From an uncultured Erwinia sp. (GTDB lineage Bacteria; Pseudomonadota; Gammaproteobacteria; Enterobacterales; Enterobacteriaceae), in assembly GCA_946221915.1 (NCBI GenBank), contig CAMIKG010000066.1, positions 1-24,690 of the forward strand: 24,690 nt of DNA, given 5' to 3'. Both the position numbers and the translations under genes were made by a program. Below are positions 6,314 through 13,156 of this stretch, one piece after another (positions within the stretch are counted from its first letter, which is position 1; each line of letters begins with the position of its first letter). Below the pieces are notes generated by a model. The model did not search any database, was not told the origin of the DNA, and was given only the letters and a program-made list of their open reading frames with translations.

Positions 6314-7444
6314 TTACCGTGTTGAATCAACAATCCATTGAAACTCTTCGTCATTCAAATTGCTAAATAATCTCTCTTTGATTTTAAGGTTAAATGAAGT
6401 CCTGTTTTCTATAAATATCAAATTCGTAGGCTCAATCGCACACCAAAACCTAACTAAATTTTTGTCATTTGTGCACAGATAACTCTTTCTTTCAGGATTT
6501 ATTGCTGTGGCCCACAAGAGATAGTCTATCGCTCTAAAATCAGATAGTGCATTATAGGCGTGTTTTTGAGTGTACTCTTTAGGCGGTTTTGGTTTGAATA
6601 TTTTTTTTGCTGGATTTGATTTTGGATTACTTAATGCAGCGCTAAGAGCTGCAATGAATAAAATGCTTTTTCTGTCTATGTGATTTGAAATGGCGATTTC
6701 CTTTAGGGTTTTTATTATTGTTTTTCTTTTTTTAATGGCTGTTTCTTTATATAGGTGGATGATGATTTCTTGTATGAATGATATTTTATCTATATTGTTC
6801 TTGTATAGTTGAGATAACATTCCAAAAGTAGAATCTGTTAATGCCTTACAACTATGAGGTATAATAGAATTAGGTAGTGTTTTCTTTACTATCGACACAG
6901 CTTCTTCGTACTTTTCTGCCAAATCTTTTTTTGTTCTATCATAGGATTGGTTATTCCCCTCTAACATAAAAAGTGATGGATTAATGATTATTTTATCAGT
7001 TGATATTAAATCAAAAAAATCATTGCCAATACTCTCCCTTAGTTCTCCATTGTTATATCTTGTATTTAATATGTTAAATACGTTTTTATCTAAAAGATAT
7101 TGTGAATCACTTGGCGTAATACCTGCTGGCAGCCACCCCCCAATTGTTAATGCAATGATTTTTAATGACCAGCTTGATTCTATCTCTATTTTGGTGATTT
7201 CATCCTTTAAGTTAAGTTCAGGTGGTAGCATTTGTTGGTTTGATATTTTACAGCTTGCTATTTTTAAAGGGATTAGTCTTTCTTGGTTGTCCTCTCCCAA
7301 TAATATTTCTGTTTCTTCGAAGTTTAAAGGCTTGAAGGTGATATTCTCAATAGATACTTTTTCTTTATCGTTTATATGTAAAATAATGGTTTTTTTGTTA
7401 TCTTTTATTGAAATAGATAACTCACCTTCTAAGAAATTATCCAT
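6314..7444 (-). CDS. Large protein with a predicted PIN-like nuclease core
   Basis: The 376-residue product is not a family I can name. Its N-terminal about 90 residues look like a beta-rich domain. After WLPAGITP comes YLLDKNVFNIL (Asp119), then INPSLFMLEGNN (Glu162), a long helical insert (about 165-290), FRAIDYLLWATA (Asp307) and YLCTNDKNLVRFW (Asp327). The spacing and character of these four acidic residues follow the PIN/NYN-type metal-dependent nuclease pattern, in which they bind Mg2+ or Mn2+. PIN proteins usually cut RNA and often act as toxins, but no antitoxin-sized neighbour is present. It stands alone, very AT-rich, between the integrase and the hns-like gene. AGGAG lies 9 bases before the ATG. 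A single-gene defence or abortive-infection role is possible; the PIN call itself is inferred from motifs. Confidence 0.6.
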   Translation of the reverse strand: MDNFLEGELSISIKDNKKTIILHINDKEKVSIENITFKPLNFEETEILLGEDNQERLIPLKIASCKISNQQMLPPELNLKDEITKIEIESSWSLKIIALTIGGWLPAGITPSDSQYLLDKNVFNILNTRYNNGELRESIGNDFFDLISTDKIIINPSLFMLEGNNQSYDRTKKDLAEKYEEAVSIVKKTLPNSIIPHSCKALTDSTFGMLSQLYKNNIDKISFIQEIIIHLYKETAIKKRKTIIKTLKEIAISNHIDRKSILFIAALSAALSNPKSNPAKKIFKPKPPKEYTQKHAYNALSDFRAIDYLLWATAINPERKSYLCTNDKNLVRFWCAIEPTNLIFIENRTSFNLKIKERLFSNLNDEEFQWIVDSTR

Positions 7445-7544
7445 TCTATTTCTCCTAATGTTATGATTACAAATGAGTATAACTTGTCTTTCTCTTATGA
7501 GGATGCATATAAGTTATGACTGTATCCAATTAGCTTCAATCTGC

Positions 7545-7574
7545 AGGAGCAAGCGTAGATAGTAGCTACTCCTG
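7545..7574. repeat. Short inverted repeat between the PIN-like gene and integrase
   Basis: CAGGAG and CTCCTG form a 6-bp inverted repeat about 18 bases apart in the 163-base gap after the integrase reading frame. It could act as a weak hairpin terminator for the leftward integrase transcript, but there is no T-run after it. No gene is seen in this gap. Confidence 0.25.
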
Positions 7575-7607
7575 TTGACACTGAAGTATCACTAATACAT
7601 CTGATAT

Positions 7608-8857
7608 TTATCCCTTCTTCGCAAACTCAAACGGCCTGACCATACCGTTGCTGTTTGCATCCAGATAATCAGCCCACCACTGGAGCATCAGACGGCGTTC
7701 ATCCAGATGTTCAGCCTTATGGATGTATGCGGCTCGAACAGAACTACGTTCTTGGTGACTCATCTGTCGTTCAACGGCATCTCTTGACCATAATCCTGAT
7801 TCAATCAGAGCGCTACAGGCCATTGTGCGGAATCCGTGGCAACAAACATCTTTTTGAGTGTTATAGCCCATAGCGCGTAATGCCTTATTACTCGTGTTTT
7901 CACTGATAGGTTTGTTAGCATAGCTGAAACCTGTGAATACAAATTTATGAGCGCCACTGATGGCTTTAATTTCTTTCAGAATGTCGAGACTCTGCTTGCT
8001 CAGCGGCACAAGATGGGGGGCTTCATCTTTGAGCCGCGATGAGAGAACTTAACGTTTTTAAGAGGCTCTCGTTCTGCAGGAATCGTCCATAGTGCATTTT
8101 TGAAATCAAACTCTGACCAACGCGCAAATCGTAACTCGCTGGAACGAATAAAGGTCAACAAACACAATCGAACAGCCAATTGGGTAAGTCCTTTACCTTT
8201 ATATACCTCTATACGTTCCATCAATTCAGCTATTCGTTCAAGGGGAAGTGCTGGACGATGAACACTTTTGGCTGTTGCTATTGCTCCCGCCAGATCATAA
8301 GCCGGGTTATGCTCAATAAGGGCGTTATGTACGGCATAGCGCATAATGGCGGTGATACGCTGTTGAAGCCGTGAGGCCAATTCCAGATGCCCGTTCAGTT
8401 CAGCTTTTTTTACAGGAACCAATAAATCACGAGTTTTCAAGTCGGTAACATTTTTCTGACCTATGATCGGAAAAACATGAGTGGTTATGCTGTTGAGTAT
8501 CAGTGTACGGTGGCCTTCTGACCATATTTTATTGCTGGAATGCCAGCTTCTTGCTACCGTTTCAAAAGTTAAAGCGCCACTCTCTTCAATTTTATCCGCT
8601 TTTTTCTTCTCGCTGGGATCAATGCCATTAGCAATCAGTTTTCTGGCACTGTCACGTCTCTCCCTTGCTTCAGCTAGGGAGACGGCAGGGTAGACGCCAA
8701 GCGCCAGCATCTTTTGTTTACCAGTGAAACGGTATTGAAAACGCCAATACTTTGAACCATTTGGGTGGACAAGTAGATGCATACCAAACCCGTCAGTGAG
8801 CTTGATTGGTTTACTGGAAGGTTTTGCAGATTTAACTTTTAGAGCAGTTAGCGCCAT
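7608..8857 (-). pseudogene. P4-type tyrosine integrase (IntS-like), frameshifted
   Basis: It would encode an integrase of about 416 residues catalysing site-specific recombination at the adjacent tRNA-Arg. The first frame (8857 to 8000, 285 residues) has the P4-family N-terminal domain (KLTDGFGMHLLVHPNGSK), the core-binding SAM-like domain and the first catalytic arginine region (IRSSELRFARW). The second frame (from 8009 down to 7608) carries HGFR, SHQ and the AAYIH tyrosine region. They join at SKMKPP / PLSKQSLDI if the six-G tract at 8015-8020 had seven, which would restore KPPHLVPLSKQ. The protein is thus split between catalytic residues and should be inactive unless frameshifting occurs. 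GGAGG precedes the ATG at 8857. A homopolymer sequencing error is a real alternative. Confidence 0.88.
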
Positions 8858-8873
8858 TGGTTACACCTCCCTG

Positions 8874-8922
8874 TGTTGGTACAAAATATATCGAACTTAC
8901 GATACCAACAGATATACCAACA
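8874..8922. promoter_or_regulatory. Repeats upstream of the integrase: candidate arm sites or operator
   Basis: TGTTGGTA (8874-8881) is inverted relative to two close copies of ATACCAACA (8902-8910 and 8914-8922). They lie directly before the integrase start and within about 160 bases of the tRNA 3' end, where integrase arm-binding or autoregulation sites would be expected. Function is inferred from position and repetition. Confidence 0.45.
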
Positions 8923-9036
8923 AAGCAAGGTTGATGTAGGCGGACGTTAACGGTTTTTGGCGAATAACAGGATATGGTTAACTTATTGTTTTTTAGATGA
9001 TTGGTGGCTGTCTCAGGACGTTGTCGAACAAGTCTC

Positions 9037-9060
9037 TGGCGTCCCCTGCAGGAATCGAAC
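9037..9060. other. Inferred attachment-site core (attR/attL) at the tRNA-Arg 3' end
   Basis: The island's integrase gene points away from the 3' end of an intact tRNA-Arg gene, as for P4-type elements that recombine into the 3' part of a tRNA gene and rebuild it. In E. coli the IntS element uses the same argW gene. The matching direct repeat should lie at the far end of the island beyond base 1; I found no second copy in the window, so the exact core length is not defined. Confidence 0.45.
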
Positions 9061-9111
9061 CTGCAATTAGCCCTTAGGAGGGGCTCGTTATATCCATTTA
9101 ACTAAGGGGAC
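9037..9111 (-). tRNA. argW: tRNA-Arg (anticodon CCT)
   Basis: On the minus strand the sequence folds as a cloverleaf of 72 bases plus an encoded CCA (9037-9039). The acceptor stem is GTCCCCT pairing with AGGGGAC, the anticodon loop reads CTCCTAA giving anticodon CCT for the rare AGG codon, and the T-loop has GGTTCGATTCC. In E. coli this gene, argW, sits beside yfdC and is the integration site of an IntS prophage, the same arrangement as here. Confidence 0.97.
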
Positions 9112-9185
9112 AGCGGCAGGCAGTATAGCGCGTTTTCTCTCGCAGATTAACCACTTGCCTGCCTGATTGCTTAATCCGTCAGCAA

Positions 9186-10100
9186 TCAGCGCTCAGTTTC
9201 TTCCTCACGCTGCGCCTGCCGTTTCTTCTTCGCCGCTTCCGCTCTGGCCTGAAGGCTGATTTCATTACGGATCTGCGCATGACTGATCAGCGCAAAGATA
9301 AAGGTGCCGCCAATGATATTGCCCGCCAGCGTCGGCAGGGCGAAGGGCCAGAAAAATTGCTGCCACGGCAGCGCACCGCTAAACACCAGATACAGTATCT
9401 CGACCGAACCCACCACGATATGCGCCAGGTCGCCCAGTGCCACCAGCCAGGTCATCATGATGATCACCACGATCTTCGCCGCCCCGGCGGAGGGGAAAAT
9501 CCACACCATAGTGGCAATAATCCAGCCGGAAACGATGGCATTGGCAAACATCTCACCCGGAGGATTTTCCATCACTTTTTCACTGATATGGGTAAAAGCC
9601 TGACGGGTGGCGTCATCAAACACCGGCAGATGACTAAACGCCAGCGCGGCGAAGCCGGTGCCGATGATATTTCCCAGCAGCACGATGCCCCACAGGCGGA
9701 ACAGCAGGGCGAAGTTGCCCGCCGTTGGTTTATGCATAATCGGCAGCACGGCAGTGACGGTGTTTTCGGTAAACAGCTGCTGGCGCGCCATAATCACAAT
9801 CACAAAACCAAAGGTATAACCAAGGTTTTCCAGCAAAAAGGCTGCCGGCACGCCCGCCAGGTTGACCTGGAAAATCCCTTTCGCCATCAGCGATGCGCCC
9901 ATCGATAAACCGGCGGCCACGGCGGACCACAGCAGCGCCATGCCGTCGCGCTCCAGCTCTTTTTGCCCGTCCTGGCGAATTTGTTCATGTACCGCAGCGG
10001 CGGCGGAGGGCAGGGATTCTTCGTCGACTTCTATTTCGGTACCCTGTTCATTCTCATCACTTTCCACTTCCTGATCGCTGTTTTTGTGTGCGGGCGCCAT
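9186..10100 (-). CDS. yfdC: YfdC, formate/nitrite transporter family inner-membrane protein
   Basis: The 304-residue product matches E. coli YfdC (about 310 residues) of the FNT family, pentameric channels for formate, nitrite and related anions. A long acidic N-terminal cytoplasmic region (to about residue 50) precedes about six membrane segments, with a basic C-terminal tail (KKKRQAQREE). The conserved segment LFTENTVTAVLP is clear, as is the family's repeated inverted layout. Its natural substrate is not established. The gene lies between tRNA-Arg and, divergently, the ccm operon; in E. coli the divergent side leads to mlaA instead. GAGGAAG precedes the ATG. A 7-bp inverted repeat overlaps its stop codon (9164-9188) but lacks a T-run. 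Confidence 0.93.
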   Translation of the reverse strand: MAPAHKNSDQEVESDENEQGTEIEVDEESLPSAAAAVHEQIRQDGQKELERDGMALLWSAVAAGLSMGASLMAKGIFQVNLAGVPAAFLLENLGYTFGFVIVIMARQQLFTENTVTAVLPIMHKPTAGNFALLFRLWGIVLLGNIIGTGFAALAFSHLPVFDDATRQAFTHISEKVMENPPGEMFANAIVSGWIIATMVWIFPSAGAAKIVVIIMMTWLVALGDLAHIVVGSVEILYLVFSGALPWQQFFWPFALPTLAGNIIGGTFIFALISHAQIRNEISLQARAEAAKKKRQAQREEETER

Positions 10101-10183
10101 ATCTTCCTCAACATTACCGGGTGGTTTAGTTAAGCGTAGCGGGTTTTCCGTAAGGCGAAGAGATGTAACTTCTGACTATAAAA

Positions 10184-10309
10184 ATGGTAACAAAGCTTTA
10201 ACTCCGCTGTTTTTTTCAGCAAAAAACGGCCAAATCAGCCCTGTTTTTGCACCCGGTTGCAAAAAAGCGCCTGCTAAGTATGCTAACTAATGGTTGCTTA
10301 TGTTACCAT
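10184..10309. promoter_or_regulatory. yfdC/ccmA divergent intergenic region: long-range inverted repeat and candidate ccm promoter
   Basis: ATGGTAACA (10184-10192) and TGTTACCAT (10301-10309) are perfect inverted copies about 110 bases apart, extended by AAGC/GCTT with one gap. Between them, TTGCAA (10257-10262) and TATGCT (10279-10284), 16 bases apart, could be -35 and -10 boxes for ccmA. No FNR or NarL box is obvious, although ccm genes are often anaerobically controlled. All promoter assignments are tentative. Confidence 0.3.
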
Positions 10310-10344
10310 TCTGATCCTTTTTGTTTGTGTGGCTTTCTCCCTCA

Positions 10345-10962
10345 ATGCTGGAAGTAAAACAACTGACCTGTCTGCGCGATGAGCGCTTTCTGTTTAGCGA
10401 CCTCAGTTTTAAGGTGGCTGCGGGCGATATTGTGCAGATTGAGGGGCCGAATGGCGCGGGAAAAACCTCCTTATTACGTCTTCTGGCGGGATTAAGCCGC
10501 GCGGAAAGCGGCGCAGTGCTGTGGCGTCAGCAGGATATCCGTCAGCAACGCCAGCAGTGGCAGGCAGAACTGCTGTATCTCGGTCACCAGCCCGGCGTGA
10601 AGGCGGTACTGACGCCGCTGGAAAACCTGGCGTTTTATCATCCGCACTGCACTGAAGAACAGCGGTTTGCTGCGCTGGACGCGGTGGATCTGACTGGTTA
10701 CGAAGATCTGGCGGTGGCGCAGCTCTCTGCCGGGCAACAGCGGCGCGTGGCGCTGGCGCGTCTGTGGCTGAGCCGCGCGACGCTGTGGATACTTGATGAG
10801 CCGCTGACCGCCATCGATAAATCAGGTGTGGAGAAATTAATGGCGCTGTTTGTCCGCCATGCGCAGCAGGGTGGGGCAGTGATTATCACCACTCATCAGG
10901 ATCTGCCTGACGGCGATTATGCACTGCGCAAAATCCAGCTGACTGGCGCGGAGGCGGCATGA
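10345..10962 (+). CDS. ccmA: CcmA, heme exporter ATP-binding subunit
   Basis: The 205-residue ABC ATPase has Walker A GPNGAGKT (residues 34-41), the signature LSAGQQRR (127-134), Walker B LWILDEP (147-153) and the H-loop TTHQ. It energises the CcmABCD complex that releases holo-CcmE from CcmC in the inner membrane during System I cytochrome c maturation. MLEVKQL at 10345 aligns with the usual CcmA N-terminus and is preferred to upstream TTG/GTG codons, although no strong ribosome-binding site is visible. It is the first gene of the operon; its stop overlaps the ccmB start (ATGA). Confidence 0.95.
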   Translation: MLEVKQLTCLRDERFLFSDLSFKVAAGDIVQIEGPNGAGKTSLLRLLAGLSRAESGAVLWRQQDIRQQRQQWQAELLYLGHQPGVKAVLTPLENLAFYHPHCTEEQRFAALDAVDLTGYEDLAVAQLSAGQQRRVALARLWLSRATLWILDEPLTAIDKSGVEKLMALFVRHAQQGGAVIITTHQDLPDGDYALRKIQLTGAEAA

Positions 10963-11621
10963 TGTTGTGGCGCGTCATCCGCAGGGAGCTGCAAATTGCG
11001 TTTCGCAGCCGGGCGGAAGTGATTAATCCGCTGTGGTTTTTCCTGATTGTCATCACCCTGTTTCCGCTCGGCATTGGCCCGGAGCCGCAGCTGTTGCGCC
11101 GCATTGCGCCCGGTATTGTCTGGGTGGCGGCGCTGCTCTCCTCGCTGCTGGCGCTGGAGCGGCTGTTTCGTGACGATTTTATCGATGGTGCGCTGGAGCA
11201 ACTGGTGTTGCTGCCTGCGCCGCTGCCGATAATTGTCTCGGGCAAAATTATCGCCCACTGGATGCTGACCGGATTGCCATTATTGCTGCTGTCGCCGCTG
11301 GCGGCATTGCTGCTGTCGCTGGACTTCGCCAGCTGGCGCGCGCTGGCGTTAACGCTGCTGCTCGGCACGCCGACGCTGAGTTTTCTTGGCGCCATCGGCG
11401 TGGCGCTGACCGTGGGCCTGCGGCGCGGCGGCGTGCTGTTAAGTTTGCTGGTGCTGCCGCTGGCGGTGCCGGTACTGATTTTCGCCAGTGCGGCGATTGA
11501 TGCCGCCGGGATGGGATTAGGCATTTCAGGCTACCTGGCGATTCTTGGCGCGATGCTGGTGACCAGCGCCGCGCTGGCGCCTTTTGCCACTGCGGCGGCG
11601 CTGAGAATCAGCCTGCATTAA
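10959..11621 (+). CDS. ccmB: CcmB, heme exporter membrane subunit
   Basis: The 220-residue product is a hydrophobic protein with about six membrane segments and the CcmB start pattern FRSRAEVINPLWFFL, followed by ITLFPLGIGPEP. It is the permease-like partner of CcmA in the CcmABCD release complex. It begins in the ccmA stop codon (ATGA), so translation is coupled. A 79-base gap with a hairpin separates it from ccmC, the only real gap in the operon. Confidence 0.95.
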   Translation: MMLWRVIRRELQIAFRSRAEVINPLWFFLIVITLFPLGIGPEPQLLRRIAPGIVWVAALLSSLLALERLFRDDFIDGALEQLVLLPAPLPIIVSGKIIAHWMLTGLPLLLLSPLAALLLSLDFASWRALALTLLLGTPTLSFLGAIGVALTVGLRRGGVLLSLLVLPLAVPVLIFASAAIDAAGMGLGISGYLAILGAMLVTSAALAPFATAAALRISLH

Positions 11622-11629
11622 AACGATAA

Positions 11630-11656
11630 TCTTTCCCCGCTAACATCGCGGGAAAG
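11630..11656 (+). other. Hairpin in the ccmB-ccmC gap
   Basis: TTTCCCCGC and GCGGGAAA pair around a short loop with one bulged C. It is followed by A residues rather than T, so it is not a standard terminator for the operon. It may be an RNA stability or processing element at the only non-overlapping junction of the cluster. Confidence 0.3.
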
Positions 11657-11700
11657 AAAAAAACAGAACAACGATTTCTTTTTTACTGTGAGCAATCATC

Positions 11701-12444
11701 ATGTGGAAATGGTTACACCAACTGGCGAAGCCGGAACGGCTTTATCAGCTCTGCGGGCAGCTGCTGCCCTGGTTCCTGCTTGCCGGAGTGGCAAGTCTGT
11801 TGCTGGGCTGGGTGTGGGGCTTTGCCTTTGCGCCAGCGGATTATCAGCAGGGCGACAGCTACCGGATTATCTATATCCATGTGCCTGCCGCGATGTGGTC
11901 GATGGGCATTTACGCGGCGATGGCGATCGCCGCCTTCTGCGGGCTGGTGTGGCAACTGAAAACTGCCGATTTGGCAGCGGCGGCGATGGCGCCGGTGGGG
12001 GCGGTGTTCACCTTTATTGCTCTGGTGACCGGCTCCGCCTGGGGCAAACCGATGTGGGGCACCTGGTGGATATGGGATGCGCGCCTGACATCAGAACTGG
12101 TGCTGCTGTTCCTCTATATGGGCGTGATAGCGCTGTATAACGCCTTTGACGATCGCCGGGTGGCCGGACGCGCCGCAGGCATCCTGATTCTGGTCGGGGT
12201 GATTAACCTGCCGATCATTCACTACTCGGTGCAGTGGTGGAATACCCTGCATCAGGGCTCTTCCGGTGCGCTGCAACAGGCGATTGCGCCGGAAATGCGC
12301 ACGCCGCTGCGCTGGTCAATTCTCGGTTATCTGCTGGTGTTTATTGCTCTGACGCTGATGCGTCTGCGCAATCTGCTGCTGTTTACCGAGCGCCACCGTC
12401 CGTGGGTCGCCAGTGTGGCGCTGAAGGGAGGACGCAAAGCATGA
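11701..12444 (+). CDS. ccmC: CcmC, heme handling protein with WWD domain
   Basis: The 247-residue, six-helix inner-membrane protein presents heme to CcmE. The tryptophan-rich WWD motif is clear (WGTWWIWDARLTSELV, about residues 119-134), flanked by the two axial-ligand histidines at positions 60 (IYIHVPAA) and 184 (NTLHQGS), at the positions known from E. coli. The ATG at 11701 has only a weak upstream ribosome-binding sequence. Its stop overlaps the ccmD start. Confidence 0.97.
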   Translation: MWKWLHQLAKPERLYQLCGQLLPWFLLAGVASLLLGWVWGFAFAPADYQQGDSYRIIYIHVPAAMWSMGIYAAMAIAAFCGLVWQLKTADLAAAAMAPVGAVFTFIALVTGSAWGKPMWGTWWIWDARLTSELVLLFLYMGVIALYNAFDDRRVAGRAAGILILVGVINLPIIHYSVQWWNTLHQGSSGALQQAIAPEMRTPLRWSILGYLLVFIALTLMRLRNLLLFTERHRPWVASVALKGGRKA

Positions 12445-12671
12445 CGCCCGCTTTCGCATCCTGGCAGGATTTCTTCGCCATGGGCGGCTACGCCTTTTAT
12501 GTCTGGCTGGCGGTGACCTTTACCCTGCTGCCGCTGGCTGCGCTGTTTGGCCACTGCTGGCTGCAGCGCCGTCGTTTGCTGACGGAAATCCGCCAGCGCC
12601 AGTCGCGCGAACAGCGTATTCGCGCTGCTAAGCAGAAACAAGCCGCCACGCTGGCAGGAGAGCCGCAGTGA
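12441..12671 (+). CDS. ccmD: CcmD, small membrane subunit of the heme export complex
   Basis: The 76-residue product has a single membrane helix (about residues 18-40) followed by a strongly basic, Gln-rich cytoplasmic tail, the CcmD pattern (69 residues in E. coli). It holds CcmABC and CcmE together for release of holo-CcmE. The ATG overlaps the ccmC stop (ATGA), preceded by GGGAGG within ccmC. Its stop overlaps the GTG start of ccmE. Confidence 0.92.
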   Translation: MTPAFASWQDFFAMGGYAFYVWLAVTFTLLPLAALFGHCWLQRRRLLTEIRQRQSREQRIRAAKQKQAATLAGEPQ

Positions 12672-13156
12672 ATAATCGTCGTAAAAATCGCCTGTACGTG
12701 GTGCTGGCGATCATGCTGGCTCTTGGTCTGGCGACCGCGCTGGTGATGTATGCGCTGCGCGCCAATATCGATCTGTTCTACACCCCGAGTGAAATCCTCA
12801 ACGGCAAAGGCGCGACGCTGGAAAAACCGCAGCCCGGCCAGCGGCTGCGCGTCGGCGGAATGGTGATGCCTGGCAGCGTGAAACGCGACCCGCAGTCGCT
12901 GCGCGTCAGCTTCCAGCTGTATGACAACAGCGGCGTGGTGAACGTCAGTTATGAAGGGATTCTGCCGGATCTGTTCCGCGAAGGGCAGGGGGTGGTGGCG
13001 CAGGGCGTGCTGGCGGACGGCAATCTGGTCAACGCCCAGGAAGTGCTGGCGAAGCATGATGAAAAATACACCCCGCCTGAAGTTTCGGATGCTATGAAGA
13101 AGAACCATACCCGTCCGGCTGAGGCGTATCAGAATGCACAGGGTGGTCGCTCATGA
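12668..13156 (+). CDS. ccmE: CcmE, periplasmic heme chaperone
   Basis: The 162-residue product has an N-terminal signal anchor (about residues 8-30), an OB-fold domain with LRVGGMVMPGSV, and the heme-attachment motif HDEKYTPPE with His130 and Tyr134, the same positions as in E. coli. CcmE binds heme covalently through this histidine and passes it to CcmF/CcmH. The start is a GTG overlapping the ccmD stop (GTGA), which is also known in this gene family. The stop overlaps the ccmF start. Confidence 0.96.
   Translation: MNNRRKNRLYVVLAIMLALGLATALVMYALRANIDLFYTPSEILNGKGATLEKPQPGQRLRVGGMVMPGSVKRDPQSLRVSFQLYDNSGVVNVSYEGILPDLFREGQGVVAQGVLADGNLVNAQEVLAKHDEKYTPPEVSDAMKKNHTRPAEAYQNAQGGRS

Noticed and set aside
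1..9036. CRISPR array or tandem direct repeats in the island
   Set aside because: Scanning by eye found no regularly spaced repeats; only short inverted repeats and the ATACCAACA pair near the integrase.
1..9036. Complete prophage
   Set aside because: No capsid, terminase, tail, lysis or replication genes are visible; the mobilization genes point to an integrative mobilizable element.
9279..9908. Plus-strand frame of 209 codons opposite yfdC
   Set aside because: Rich in His, Gln and Arg as expected for the antisense of a membrane protein gene in GC-rich DNA; yfdC is well supported.
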